From the NCBI GenBank assembly GCA_028875875.1, contig JAGWUV010000012.1, positions 1 to 64,000 on the forward strand: a stretch of 64,000 nt of DNA, in the 5' to 3' direction. Positions within the stretch are counted from its first letter, which is position 1, and every line of letters begins with the position of its first letter. This DNA is from Bacteroidota bacterium (GTDB taxonomy: Bacteria; Bacteroidota; Bacteroidia; Chitinophagales; Chitinophagaceae). Position numbers and translations under genes: made by a program. The notes beneath the pieces were generated by a model, which saw nothing but the letters and a program-made list of their open reading frames with translations, was not told the origin of the DNA and searched no databases. Below, one piece after another: positions 18,726-28,220 of the stretch.

Positions 18726-20753
18726 CTACTTTCTTTTTGATTTTCCTTTTTTTCTGCTACTTCCTTTTTCCTCTTTCTTTTCGCCGTTGCCGCCTAATAT
18801 CCATTCATAATCTAACTGGCGCTTTTCAAGATTAGCAGCTACTACTTTAATGGCCACCTTATCACCCATTTTAAATTGCCTGCCGCTTCTCTTACCTACC
18901 AAACTGTAATCACTTTCGATCAAGCGAAAGTCATCATAATCACTCAGGCTGATCACACTTACCAAACCTTCGCATTTATGTTCAATGGTTTCTACCCAAA
19001 AGCCAAAACTAGCTACACCGCTCACCACGCCTTCAAACACTTCCCCCAGCCTGCTTTTCATAAACTCTACCTGCTTATATTTATTACCTGCACGTTCACA
19101 CTCCATAGCGGCCCTTTCTCTTTCACTGCAATGCTTGCATTTCTCTTCCATTTTTTTGTCCATCACAGGCTTGCTGAGTAAAATACTTTGCAACACACGA
19201 TGTACAAGCACATCTGGATAACGGCGGATGGGTGATGTAAAATGGCAGTAATATTCAAATGCCAAACCGTAGTGCCCGATGTTTTGCGTTGTATAAGCAG
19301 CTTTTGCCATTGTTCTGATACCTAATTGTTCCAAAACATGTTGCTCGGGTTTGCCCTGTACATCCTCCAGCATTTGGTTAAAGCTTGAGGCAATTTTTTC
19401 GGGAGAAGATATGTCGAAACGATGGCCGTATTTACGTGCAAATTCAATGAATGGTCTTAGCTTTTCTTCATCAGGCTGATCATGCACACGATAAGGGAAA
19501 GGAATTAGTTTATTATTCAATTCAATCTTCGATACATTCTCTGCTACCGTTCTGTTGGCCAATAACATTAGTTCTTCAATTAACTGGTGTGCTTCTTTAC
19601 TTTCCTTCACAACAATACCAACAGGCTTACCCTGTTCATCCAGTTTAAATCTTACTTCCTGTGAAGAAAAATTGATGGCTCCTTTTTTAAAACGTTGCTT
19701 GCGTAACCGTTGAGCTATATCATTCAGCAGTAATATTTCATCCAGGTATTTCCCTTCTTTCTTTTCAATGATCTCCTGAACATCTTCATAAGTAAAACGA
19801 TGATCGGAATGAATCACGGTTCGGCCAAGCCAATATTGTTTCACTTCCGCTTTCGGCGTGATTTGGAAGATGGCTGAAAAGGTAAATTTGTCTTCATGCG
19901 GACGTAATGAGCACAATTCATTGGAAATCTTTTCAGGCAACATGGGATTTACCCTGTCTGGTAAATACACAGAAGTAGCACGTTTGTAAGCTTCTTCATC
20001 TAAGGCAGTCTCCGGCTCTACGTAATAACTTACATCCGCAATATGCACGCCAATTTCGAAGCTTCCGTTTTGAAGGGGGCGAAACGAAATAGCATCATCA
20101 AAATCTTTCGCATCAACAGGATCGATCGTAAAGGTTAAGATATCCCTGCAATCTTTTCTTCTTTTGATCTCTGCAGTATCCAATGTAGCAGGCAGCTGAG
20201 CAGTTTCATCCAACACTGCTTTTTCAAAAAACAAAGGGAACCCGTTTTCCGCAAGCAATTCTTTCATTGCAGCATCATTCTCATCTTCAGATTTTATGAT
20301 GCTTATAATTTCACCTACCGGTTTTTTATCATCTTTATCCCATCTCACCAATCTTGCAACCACCCGTTCTTTATGCTTTGCCCCATTAAGTTTGTTCAAG
20401 GGAATGAAAAGGTCGGGCATGGGTTTATCTGTATCTGGTATAAAGAAAGCGAAGTTGGTAGAAAGCTGTAAATGACCAATAAACTCAGTTTGCTTGCGTT
20501 GCAATACTTCAGTTACTCGGCCTTCTTTCCTGCCTGTTGTAAAACTTTCTTTCACCACTTTTACCCGAACAGTATCTCCGTTTAATGCCGTATTAAAATC
20601 ACCCGGCCTTACTAAAATATCGCCGCTTCCATCGGATATTAATACATAGCCAATACCACTTCTGGTTACTTCTAAAATACCCGTAGTGCTAAGTGCAGGC
20701 CCTGTATTTTTTGTGGTAGTATTTTTTTTCTGTTTTGTTTTTTTCTTATTCAT
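18726..20753 (-). CDS. rnr: ribonuclease R
   Basis: 675 aa 3'-5' exoribonuclease that degrades structured RNA. A Lys-rich N-terminal tail leads into cold-shock/OB domains (about 25-170). The RNB catalytic domain follows, with RDILTFTIDPVDAKDFDDAIS carrying the metal-binding Asp cluster. Later YCHFTSPIRRYPDVLVHR marks the end of RNB, and an S1 domain begins about residue 575 (GEVFEGVVSGVASFGFWVE). The C-terminus is again basic. Its start overlaps the lpxK stop by 4 nt (ATGA type), showing translational coupling. Confidence 0.95.
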   Translation of the reverse strand: MNKKKTKQKKNTTTKNTGPALSTTGILEVTRSGIGYVLISDGSGDILVRPGDFNTALNGDTVRVKVVKESFTTGRKEGRVTEVLQRKQTEFIGHLQLSTNFAFFIPDTDKPMPDLFIPLNKLNGAKHKERVVARLVRWDKDDKKPVGEIISIIKSEDENDAAMKELLAENGFPLFFEKAVLDETAQLPATLDTAEIKRRKDCRDILTFTIDPVDAKDFDDAISFRPLQNGSFEIGVHIADVSYYVEPETALDEEAYKRATSVYLPDRVNPMLPEKISNELCSLRPHEDKFTFSAIFQITPKAEVKQYWLGRTVIHSDHRFTYEDVQEIIEKKEGKYLDEILLLNDIAQRLRKQRFKKGAINFSSQEVRFKLDEQGKPVGIVVKESKEAHQLIEELMLLANRTVAENVSKIELNNKLIPFPYRVHDQPDEEKLRPFIEFARKYGHRFDISSPEKIASSFNQMLEDVQGKPEQHVLEQLGIRTMAKAAYTTQNIGHYGLAFEYYCHFTSPIRRYPDVLVHRVLQSILLSKPVMDKKMEEKCKHCSERERAAMECERAGNKYKQVEFMKSRLGEVFEGVVSGVASFGFWVETIEHKCEGLVSVISLSDYDDFRLIESDYSLVGKRSGRQFKMGDKVAIKVVAANLEKRQLDYEWILGGNGEKKEEKGSSRKKGKSKRK

Positions 20754-21835
20754 TTTCCTGACGGATTAAAGGTGAAGTGTTGAATGAACGACAAAACAAT
20801 TTTATTGAATTGCTCTGCTTCATCAAATAAAAAGCGATGTCGAATAGGGAGAACATAAAGGGGAAGATCGTTCAGTACATCACTAAACTTAGTTAAACGT
20901 ACGGCATCTTTTTCTGTAGTGAGGATAAACTTTTGCTGTGCTTCTATGCCTTCGAACCTGCTGCGTATTTCGTTGAGATCGTCTATACTGAAGATATGAT
21001 GGTCGCTATAATCTTTCTGGTAATAGGTTTTAGAGTTTTGAAGTAAATATTCTTTTAATGGTTTAGGATTGGCAATTCCACAAACCAGTAAAATTTCATC
21101 AGAAGTAGTAACTATTCTTTTTTCTTTACGAACGATGTGATAAGGAATTCCATATTCAATTGTGGTAAAGAAAACTTTTTGTGAAGGAAGTGGATTTAAT
21201 GAACGAATGATCTTTTGTTTTCTTTCAAAACTCAGTTCTGACGGGCATTTAGTAACAATTATAATATTAGCTCTTCGGGCCGAATGCCATTCATCTCTCA
21301 GATCGCCGGCAGGCAGAAAAAAATCTTGCGTGTACAGGTTACTGAAATCGGTTAATAGAATATTGAATCCGGCTTTCACTTCCCTATGCTGAAAAGCATC
21401 GTCTAAAATGATTGTTTGCAGATCTGGATGGTCATGAAGCAATTGTGGAATGGCCACCAGTCTTTCTTCACCAACAGCTACTGCAATTTCAGGATATTTA
21501 ATATGAAACTGCATCGGTTCATCTCCTATTTCCAATGCCGTAGTATTATTATTGGCTAAAGCATAACCCTTGGTTTTTCTTTTATAACCACGACTTAGGG
21601 TAGCAATTTTGTAATGCGGCTGAAGTAATTCGATAAGATATTCTACCATGGGAGATTTGCCTGTACCACCAACAGCAAGGTTACCAACACAAATCAGCGG
21701 GAAATTAAATTCTGCATAACGCAAATAGCCTTTGTTATATAAACGGTTTCGAATGAAAATGATCAATCCGTATAACAAGGCAAAGGGCAATAATAAAACA
21801 CGGAAAGATTTTAAAAAGATGGAATTAAAATTCAT
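20750..21835 (-). CDS. lpxK: tetraacyldisaccharide 4'-kinase
   Basis: 361 aa membrane-associated kinase that phosphorylates the lipid A disaccharide precursor at the 4' position. An N-terminal hydrophobic helix (FRVLLLPFALLYGLIIF) precedes the LpxK P-loop (VGNLAVGGTGKSPMVEYL). ATLSRGYKRKTKGY, GDEPMQFH and ILDDAFQHR follow in the usual order. Its start overlaps the upstream folate gene by 11 nt and its stop overlaps rnr by 4 nt, so it is inside a coupled operon. It implies that this organism makes lipid A. Confidence 0.94.
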   Translation of the reverse strand: MNFNSIFLKSFRVLLLPFALLYGLIIFIRNRLYNKGYLRYAEFNFPLICVGNLAVGGTGKSPMVEYLIELLQPHYKIATLSRGYKRKTKGYALANNNTTALEIGDEPMQFHIKYPEIAVAVGEERLVAIPQLLHDHPDLQTIILDDAFQHREVKAGFNILLTDFSNLYTQDFFLPAGDLRDEWHSARRANIIIVTKCPSELSFERKQKIIRSLNPLPSQKVFFTTIEYGIPYHIVRKEKRIVTTSDEILLVCGIANPKPLKEYLLQNSKTYYQKDYSDHHIFSIDDLNEIRSRFEGIEAQQKFILTTEKDAVRLTKFSDVLNDLPLYVLPIRHRFLFDEAEQFNKIVLSFIQHFTFNPSGK

Positions 21836-22391
21836 AAATACGTTGAGGCGTAATGCAATAATTTAAAGGTACATCAAAATGGTTAGTATCTTTTATTTTT
21901 TGAACGGGATCGAAATATGAAACTCCGATCTTTATCACGTCTTTGCGACACTTAGTAAGGTAACGGTCGTAAAAGCCTTTCCCAAAGCCAACCCTGTAAC
22001 CTTCTTCATCATAAATGAGTAAAGGAACAAGAACTATATCAATTTCTTTCGGATCAGCTTCTTTACCAGTTTTAGGTTCTAAGATACCCACAGCATTGGT
22101 TGTATACTCGGTCGCATCATCAACAATGATGGCTTTCATCTCACAGGTTTTCAAGTTACCAACAGGATAAGCGATCTGAACCTGGTACATATGTTCGAGG
22201 TACGATGAAATAATATGTGTATTCGGCTCACTCATGTTGGCCATGGGCCAGTAAGAAAAAAGAAGGTGAATATTATCAAAACTTAACTGCTGAAACTGGA
22301 TCAGTAAAAGGTCGTCCCATTTCATTTTGTCTTTAAACGAAATAGCATTTCTCATTTCTTTATATTCTTGCCGGAGTTGTTGCTTTGTCAT
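21825..22391 (-). CDS. 5-formyltetrahydrofolate cyclo-ligase
   Basis: 188 aa enzyme converting 5-formyl-THF and ATP into 5,10-methenyl-THF. It shows the N-terminal KQQLRQEYKEMRNAIS pattern, the mid-region SYWPMANMSEPNT and the C-terminal signature VGFGKGFYDRYL. It overlaps bioD by 4 nt upstream and lpxK by 11 nt downstream. The family is variously named FthC, YgfA or MTHFS. Confidence 0.92.
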   Translation of the reverse strand: MTKQQLRQEYKEMRNAISFKDKMKWDDLLLIQFQQLSFDNIHLLFSYWPMANMSEPNTHIISSYLEHMYQVQIAYPVGNLKTCEMKAIIVDDATEYTTNAVGILEPKTGKEADPKEIDIVLVPLLIYDEEGYRVGFGKGFYDRYLTKCRKDVIKIGVSYFDPVQKIKDTNHFDVPLNYCITPQRIYEF

Positions 22392-23026
22392 AGGTGTTGC
22401 ATCAGTGAGGGCCGGATTAATTGAGCCTGTTGCAAAACTGATTCTCGTGTAACAGTTTGTAATAATGGCACGCTGGCAATTTTAGACAGCCCGCTCCAAT
22501 GTACAATTTCCTGTTCATAATCCATATAGTGATCATTAAAAATCCATCCGATCACATCAATATTTCTTTGCTTGCAAACCGCTGCTGTTAACAAAGAATG
22601 GTTGATGCTGCCAAGATAATTACGGCTTACTAAAATTACTTTAGCATGCAATTTTTCAATCAGATCTATAACAAACTCATTCTCATTTAAGGGAACAAGC
22701 AATCCTCCTGCACCTTCGATAATGATTCTTGAATTGGAAGAAGAGAGTGAAGAAAATGAATTGGCTATAATATCAAGATTTATAGAAATATTTTCCTCCC
22801 TTGCCGATATATGTGGCGATGCGGGAAGTTGCAACTTATAAACCTCCTTATGAAATGTTGAAACTGTATTGGTAATTAAATTTGCTACCGTTAAAGCATC
22901 AGTTCCCGTATCAAAGCCTGCCTGAATAGGCTTCCAGTAATCAGCTTGTAAAGCTTCGGTTACAATAGCACTCACAATAGTTTTTCCAACATCGGTTCCT
23001 ATTCCTGTAATAAATATCGGTTGCAT
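22388..23026 (-). CDS. bioD: dethiobiotin synthase
   Basis: 212 aa ATP-dependent carboxylase that closes the ureido ring of dethiobiotin. The P-loop FITGIGTDVGKT at the N-terminus, YWKPIQAG with the catalytic Lys, and IIEGAGGLLVPLNE are diagnostic. It is slightly shorter than the usual 220-240 aa but complete. It stands apart from other bio genes, between rsmD and the 5-formyl-THF cyclo-ligase gene. Confidence 0.93.
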   Translation of the reverse strand: MQPIFITGIGTDVGKTIVSAIVTEALQADYWKPIQAGFDTGTDALTVANLITNTVSTFHKEVYKLQLPASPHISAREENISINLDIIANSFSSLSSSNSRIIIEGAGGLLVPLNENEFVIDLIEKLHAKVILVSRNYLGSINHSLLTAAVCKQRNIDVIGWIFNDHYMDYEQEIVHWSGLSKIASVPLLQTVTRESVLQQAQLIRPSLMQHL

Positions 23027-23052
23027 AACAAATTTCTCTATGACGAATAAAA

Positions 23053-23604
23053 CTACTCTTCGCTGTCGGTGTTAACGAAAAAAGAGAACAAGGTAGTTCC
23101 GTAATTTCTTACAAAACTGAAACCTTCAAATTTCTCATAACTGTTACGGGGTGTATGTTCCAACACAAAAAAACCACCTGGGGAAATAATTTTTTTTGAT
23201 ACAATGATGCGGGGAAGATCATCTATTGTTCCTAACGCATAAGGTGGTCCTGCGAAAATAAAATCAAACTGGCCTGATGCAGTTGACAAATAAGTGAATA
23301 CATCCATTTTAAGAATATGGTAGTTTTCCATACCCAGTATTTCAGCATTTTTTTTAATGAATGCATGCATTACGGCATCTTTCTCAACAATTGTAAGATC
23401 TGCTGCCCCTCTTGATGCCAGTTCATAACTAATACATCCCGTACCTCCAAATAAGTCTAATGTTTTAATTCCTTCAAAACTCATCCTGTTCTGAAGAATA
23501 TTAAATAAACCTTCTTTTGCTATATCTGTAGTGGGCCTTGTATGTGGCATTTTGGCCGGAGGATTAATTCTTCTACCTCCCCATTTTCCTGAAATAATCC
23601 TCAT
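23053..23604 (-). CDS. rsmD: RsmD-family 16S rRNA (guanine-N2)-methyltransferase
   Basis: 183 aa. MRIISGKWGGRRI with RPTTDIAKEGLFNIL is the RsmD N-terminus, and DLFGGTGCISYELASRGA is the SAM-binding motif I. E. coli RsmD methylates G966 of 16S rRNA. Motif IV, normally DPP[FY], reads AGPPYAL here, with Gly (codon GGA on the minus strand at about 23249) in place of the Asp. The Asp helps position the target amino group in this class, so this is notable. It overlaps DUF3822 by 4 nt. Confidence 0.9.
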   Translation of the reverse strand: MRIISGKWGGRRINPPAKMPHTRPTTDIAKEGLFNILQNRMSFEGIKTLDLFGGTGCISYELASRGAADLTIVEKDAVMHAFIKKNAEILGMENYHILKMDVFTYLSTASGQFDFIFAGPPYALGTIDDLPRIIVSKKIISPGGFFVLEHTPRNSYEKFEGFSFVRNYGTTLFSFFVNTDSEE

Positions 23605-24449
23605 ACCACCAGGTTCATGAATGGTGAAAAATAATGTGTTGGATATAAATGTGCCTGTGCTTTAACAGATCCTTCCATTGGGACTGATTCAAAGGATACA
23701 TGACTAAATATTTTTTTTATATATTCTACATAGTGTGATTTGGCATCCACTATCCCTGATAATTCTACTTTGGTTTCTTCCACCGGTAAATTAAACTGCT
23801 GCACAATGCTTAAAAGGTAGTACAGCATATCATCCGGCGACTGAAAACAATAGGATTGTACCAATTGCAACATGCTTTTGTTAATTGCAACTACGATCAT
23901 CCTGTTATAATAGAAAATCACTTTTAAGAAGGTCCCTGTTATTTTATCGTGCGGAGATAAAAGATTTTCTATTAAAGATGAATAGATATGCCTCGCTGTT
24001 ACCATGATCAGGTTACTGTTAACCATTTCATTCAACGATTTACTGATGCGGAACACATTGGCAATGGGAGGTTCAATATTAACGTTATCGTATTTCATTA
24101 CATGGTGTGTATTATCACCGTGTAATGCCGCCATATAAGTTTCTCCACTGGAAGTAGTGAACTTGTCAGCCGGAAGCAGCACCACTTCGTTACTATGAAA
24201 AAACAACCGTGTATCATTAAAGCTCCTTTCCAGAATTGAGGACAATGTTCTTACCTGGTAAAAAACATCATACCAGTCGTTTGCACTACTGTCAAATTCA
24301 AATAATTCAAAAGCTCCTACCTGCGATCTTCCCGCCATTTTTACCATGATGGCCATGTGTGTATCACTCACATCTATCACCAACTGATCGTTGCTGAAAG
24401 GAGAATGCACTTCCATTTCACCATAAATACTAATATTCTTTTTAACCAT
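23601..24449 (-). CDS. DUF3822 family protein
   Basis: 282 aa, no signal peptide. It matches the Bacteroidota-specific DUF3822 family in length, in its two-fold actin/sugar-kinase-like alternation of beta and helix segments (YDVFYQVRTLSSILERSFNDTRLFFHSNEVVLLPADKF) and in its position directly before rsmD. The function is unknown. It is the first gene of the eight-gene minus-strand run ending at DUF1080. The 4-nt overlap with rsmD suggests coupled translation. Confidence 0.8.
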   Translation of the reverse strand: MVKKNISIYGEMEVHSPFSNDQLVIDVSDTHMAIMVKMAGRSQVGAFELFEFDSSANDWYDVFYQVRTLSSILERSFNDTRLFFHSNEVVLLPADKFTTSSGETYMAALHGDNTHHVMKYDNVNIEPPIANVFRISKSLNEMVNSNLIMVTARHIYSSLIENLLSPHDKITGTFLKVIFYYNRMIVVAINKSMLQLVQSYCFQSPDDMLYYLLSIVQQFNLPVEETKVELSGIVDAKSHYVEYIKKIFSHVSFESVPMEGSVKAQAHLYPTHYFSPFMNLVV

Positions 24450-24522
24450 TTCTCAAATATAACACGCAATAATAAATAATTATCACCTTGCTATCAAAGT
24501 ATTACATGCTGTTGTCTTTTCT

Positions 24523-24530
24523 TAGTTTTG
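24523..24530 (+). promoter_or_regulatory. candidate -7 box of the MATE gene
   Basis: TAGTTTTG fits the Bacteroidota TAnnTTTG consensus and ends 7 nt before the ATG. A -33 TTG at the right distance is not obvious. Confidence 0.35.
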
Positions 24531-24537
24531 CAGGCTT

Positions 24538-25896
24538 ATGACCTCAGCTGCACCTTCAACAGATTTTCGTGTTGCCATAACGAACAAGCAAATCCTGCAA
24601 ATAGCCTTGCCTATTACAGTGGCCATTATTGTTCCGCAGTTAAACTTCATTACCAATAATATTTTTTTGGGTGGATTGGGCCAGGAGCCGCTGGCTGTTG
24701 CGGGCATTACAGGTGTATATTATCTCATTTTTGCAGTGATCGGTATTGGTTTGAATAATGGGTTACAAGCTCTGATAGCAAGGCGTGCCGGTGAAAATAA
24801 GATCGATGCGATTGGTAACCTCTTTTCCCAGGGCATACGCATAGGTTTTGTGATGTCTTTATTGGGAATTATTATAACATGGTTCCTCGCCCCTTTTGTA
24901 TTAAGATGGTCGTTAACCAATCCACTTCACGTAAAAATGGCAGTTTCTTTTTTACGTATCCGCATTTTTGGATTGATTTTTTTATATCTCTACCAGATGC
25001 GTAATGCTTTGCTGGTAGGCACCAATCAAAGCAAATTGCTGATCTGGGGAACCGCTTCTGAAGCTATTACCAATATTTTTTTTGATTATGTGTTAATCTA
25101 CGGCAAGCTCGGTTTTCCTCAAATGGGTTTCAACGGAGCTGCTTATGCATCGATCATCGCAGAAGGCATGGGCTTGCTCATCATTTTTGTAGTGATTCGC
25201 TGGAAGAAAATCGATCAACACCTCCAACTCTTTAAAAACTGGAGTTACGATGCAGGAAATGCAAAACTTATTCTTACTATTTCTGCACCGCTGATCGCAC
25301 AACATGCCATCAGCATCATTAGCTGGGAATTCTTTTACATTCTTATCGAACACCACGGTGCACAGGCTTTGGCCATTTCCAATACTATGAGAAATATCTT
25401 TGGTTTCTTCGGATGTTTTACCTGGGCTTTTGCGGCTACAACCAATACAATGGTTAGCAATATTATAGGACAAGGATTACATCACAGGGTACATGAACTG
25501 ATCTATAAGATCATCCGGCTCTCATTGCTATTTGCTGCCAGCGTATGTATTGTGATCAATCTTTTTCCAACTATATTTTTATCTATCTATGGACAGGGTG
25601 ATGATTTTATACAGGCAGCAATACCAGTACTGCGTATTGTTTCAACTGCATTGGTGCTAATGTCAATTTCTACCATTTGGTTAAATGCTGTAACCGGAAC
25701 CGGCTATTCAAAAATGAACCTGTTCACTGAATTTATGTCCATCACTTGTTATTGCATTTACGTATACATCGTTTTAGAAAAGCTGCAATTATCTATCGTT
25801 TGGGGATGGGGCAGCGAATGGATATACTGGACAGTAATGTTTATTCCTTCCTGGTTATTCATGCAAAGCGGAAAATGGAAAGAAAAGAAAATATAA
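24538..25896 (+). CDS. MATE family efflux transporter
   Basis: 452 aa with 12 predicted membrane helices in two six-helix halves. The N-terminal half has QIALPITVAIIVPQLNFITNNIFLG and the second half LILTISAPLIAQHAISIISWEFFY, the MATE pattern of a cation/drug antiporter. The substrate is not predictable. It is monocistronic and divergent from the DUF3822 operon. Confidence 0.92.
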   Translation: MTSAAPSTDFRVAITNKQILQIALPITVAIIVPQLNFITNNIFLGGLGQEPLAVAGITGVYYLIFAVIGIGLNNGLQALIARRAGENKIDAIGNLFSQGIRIGFVMSLLGIIITWFLAPFVLRWSLTNPLHVKMAVSFLRIRIFGLIFLYLYQMRNALLVGTNQSKLLIWGTASEAITNIFFDYVLIYGKLGFPQMGFNGAAYASIIAEGMGLLIIFVVIRWKKIDQHLQLFKNWSYDAGNAKLILTISAPLIAQHAISIISWEFFYILIEHHGAQALAISNTMRNIFGFFGCFTWAFAATTNTMVSNIIGQGLHHRVHELIYKIIRLSLLFAASVCIVINLFPTIFLSIYGQGDDFIQAAIPVLRIVSTALVLMSISTIWLNAVTGTGYSKMNLFTEFMSITCYCIYVYIVLEKLQLSIVWGWGSEWIYWTVMFIPSWLFMQSGKWKEKKI

Positions 25897-25967
25897 GTTG
25901 CCAGGCTGGGGGCTAGCATAGCATCGTCCCTTGCGTCGCACTCTTGTACTGTGACAACATCAGGCAG

Positions 25968-26720
25968 CTATTCCATTGACTCCAGCATTTTCTGGCCTTC
26001 AGCTTTTAGTGCAGCATCATCTGGTGTTCTGATGGGAAGTTTTACAAGTTTGCCTAAAACTTCCATCTCCTGGGTAGGACGGCTATTTTCTTTATACGCT
26101 TTAGCAAGCATCAGGTAATTCAACGCAAAGTAAGGGGCTAATTTCCTGCATCTCTCCATGTAATCAATAGCACTGTCTAAAGATGCTTCTGGCAAACCAC
26201 CAAATAAAGCTTTTACCGCAAGCCTTTTTGCCCAGTTCAGTGTAATCATTTCATAATGCCATCTCCCTTCAATAAAATTAGCCATCGCATGATTGGGATT
26301 GATTTGTAAAGCCTTATCTGCATTAACTTTTATATCTCTTACATAAGCTACAACCTTCTTGTTATCTGTTTCCACTTCTGTCATCTTTCCGCTGGCCAAG
26401 GCTAAGGCATAATAGGCATCGGCACTATTACTATCGGCATTAACTGCTCTTTGTGCATAAGCAATCGCAGATTCAAACGTAAGTCGTTTATCATTTTTTA
26501 TGGGTAAACGTTCCCCGGTAGAACAACTTAACTCAGTTGCTTTCACTAAAGCCTTGATATTGTTTGGCTCGTTAACCAGTATCTGCTTGTATTTGGCCAG
26601 TGCTTCTGTTTCTTTCAATTGTCGTTCCAGGTTATCTGCTTCCTTAAAAAGAAGAGAGGACTCCTGGGCGCTAACAAAAATTACTAGTAAAGAAAATAAG
26701 GCTGTAACGATAATTTTCAT
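25968..26720 (-). CDS. exported TPR-type protein
   Basis: 250 aa with an N-terminal signal (MKIIVTALFSLLVIFVSAQ) and TPR-like helices throughout: LKETEALAKYKQILVNEPNNIKAL, AIAYAQRAVNADSNSADAYYALALA and NADKALQINPNHAMANFIEG. It ends with a helical segment about remaining members being grouped at the C-terminus (PTQEMEVLGKLVKLPIR). No catalytic residues are seen. It is the last gene of the trxB-folB transcript, 28 nt behind folB. Function unknown. Confidence 0.8.
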   Translation of the reverse strand: MKIIVTALFSLLVIFVSAQESSLLFKEADNLERQLKETEALAKYKQILVNEPNNIKALVKATELSCSTGERLPIKNDKRLTFESAIAYAQRAVNADSNSADAYYALALASGKMTEVETDNKKVVAYVRDIKVNADKALQINPNHAMANFIEGRWHYEMITLNWAKRLAVKALFGGLPEASLDSAIDYMERCRKLAPYFALNYLMLAKAYKENSRPTQEMEVLGKLVKLPIRTPDDAALKAEGQKMLESME

Positions 26721-26748
26721 GAAAGAATAAGTTTAACTGATGTTGAGA

Positions 26749-27108
26749 TTACCTGCTTACTGTAAAACTAACGCCTACGGTACCGCGAAAATCTTTAATT
26801 GGGGGATTTAACTTTTTAATAGAAACAGATACTTTTTCTGCTAAAGAAAACCGGGCAATGATTTGCCCGGCAATATCCATTACAACAGTTTCCAGCAAAG
26901 GCGTTGCCATACTCATTCTTTGCTGTACCAATTGAAAAACATCTACATAGTTAATAGTGTTTTCAATGTTACTGATAACACCATCAGATGGCTGATAATC
27001 TACACTTACATTCACCTCAAACTCATTTCCATTGATCTTTTCATGTTCATATAAACCATGATACGCAAAGAAGATAACATTGTGCAGATGTATACTCAGC
27101 ATATGCAA
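26749..27108 (-). CDS. folB: dihydroneopterin aldolase
   Basis: 119 aa enzyme of folate synthesis, cleaving 7,8-dihydroneopterin to 6-hydroxymethyl-dihydropterin. FFAYHGLYEHEKINGNEFEVNV is the FolB signature, with the conserved Tyr and His. The central NYVDVFQLVQ and the C-terminal KLNPPIKDFRGTVGVSF match the family. It lies 4 nt behind trxB. An ATG two codons downstream is an equally possible start. Confidence 0.93.
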   Translation of the reverse strand: MHMLSIHLHNVIFFAYHGLYEHEKINGNEFEVNVSVDYQPSDGVISNIENTINYVDVFQLVQQRMSMATPLLETVVMDIAGQIIARFSLAEKVSVSIKKLNPPIKDFRGTVGVSFTVSR

Positions 27109-27112
27109 CTAT

Positions 27113-28060
27113 TTAAACGATTCCCTTAGCACTGAGATAGCGTTCTGCATCCAGGGCAGCCATACAGCCACTGCCTGCTGCGGTTACAGCCTGGCGGTAG
27201 TTTTTATCCTGAACGTCACCTGCTGCAAATACACCTTCAACATTGGTTTTCGAAGTTCCCGGAATGGTTTTAATATAGCCTGTTTCATCCATATCAATCC
27301 AGCCCTGGAAAATATCGCTATTAGGCTTATGTCCGATAGCTACGAAGAAACCGCTAATGGGTACTTCTACCGATTCATTGGTTTGTGTGTTTTTGATGCG
27401 AACACCTTCTACTTTATGCTCACCTAACACTTCATCGGTTACACTGTTCCAGTATACTTTAATATTGGGTGCATTTAAAACCCTGTCTTGCATTACTTTG
27501 CTGGCCCTCATTTGATCTCTTCTTACGATCATGAGAACGGTAGAACAAAGCTTAGAAAGATATAATGCTTCTTCAGCAGCAGTATCTCCTGCTCCTACAA
27601 TGGCAACCTCTTTCCCACGGAAGAAAAAGCCATCGCAAACAGCACAGGCACTTACACCAAAGCCATTCAGTCTTTGCTCGCTTTCAATACCCAGCCATTT
27701 TGCTGATGCACCGGTACAAATGATCACCGCATCAGCTTCAATTAATTTTTCATCATCGATCCAAACCTTGTAAGGCTGCTGTGAAAAATCAACTTTTGTA
27801 GCAAGTCCATAACGTATATCTGCACCCATACGGGCTGCTTGTTTTTCAAAGTGAACCATCATTTCAGGACCTTGAACACCATCGGGAAAACCGGGATAGT
27901 TTTCTACTTCCGTGGTAATAGTTAATTGCCCTCCGGGTTGAATGCCCTGGTATAAAACGGGTTTCATATTGGCCCGGGCAGCATAAATGGCTGCTGTATA
28001 ACCTGCAGGCCCCGAACCTATTATCAGTACATGAACTCTTTCTGTTGTTTCGTTACTCAT
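27113..28060 (-). CDS. trxB: thioredoxin-disulfide reductase
   Basis: 315 aa FAD/NADPH enzyme that reduces thioredoxin. It has the FAD motif VLIIGSGPAGYTAAIYAARA, the redox-active CAVC in SACAVCDGFF, the NADPH motif VAIVGAGDTAAEEA and the C-terminal FAD motif GVFAAGDVQDKNYRQAVTA. Length and order match the low-molecular-weight class. It is the first gene of a trxB-folB-TPR transcript and lies below the terminator of the sigma factor gene. Confidence 0.96.
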   Translation of the reverse strand: MSNETTERVHVLIIGSGPAGYTAAIYAARANMKPVLYQGIQPGGQLTITTEVENYPGFPDGVQGPEMMVHFEKQAARMGADIRYGLATKVDFSQQPYKVWIDDEKLIEADAVIICTGASAKWLGIESEQRLNGFGVSACAVCDGFFFRGKEVAIVGAGDTAAEEALYLSKLCSTVLMIVRRDQMRASKVMQDRVLNAPNIKVYWNSVTDEVLGEHKVEGVRIKNTQTNESVEVPISGFFVAIGHKPNSDIFQGWIDMDETGYIKTIPGTSKTNVEGVFAAGDVQDKNYRQAVTAAGSGCMAALDAERYLSAKGIV

Positions 28061-28165
28061 CTTTTTCTTTTTTATTGATAGACGAACAAAATTATTAATC
28101 CCTTACAGAATAACCGCTTTGATTGTTCACAAAATAATGTTGTATTGGGGATAATCATCATAAAG

Positions 28166-28197
28166 AAAGCCCTTTGACTTTTACATCAAAGGGCTTT
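28166..28197 (-). terminator. terminator of the primary sigma factor gene
   Basis: A 12-bp perfect stem (AAAGCCCTTTGA and complement, 28166-28177 with 28186-28197) lies about 25 nt behind the sigma factor stop codon. T-rich sequence follows on the minus strand. Confidence 0.8.
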
Positions 28198-28220
28198 ACA
28201 ACTTTACCTTTAAATCCTTA

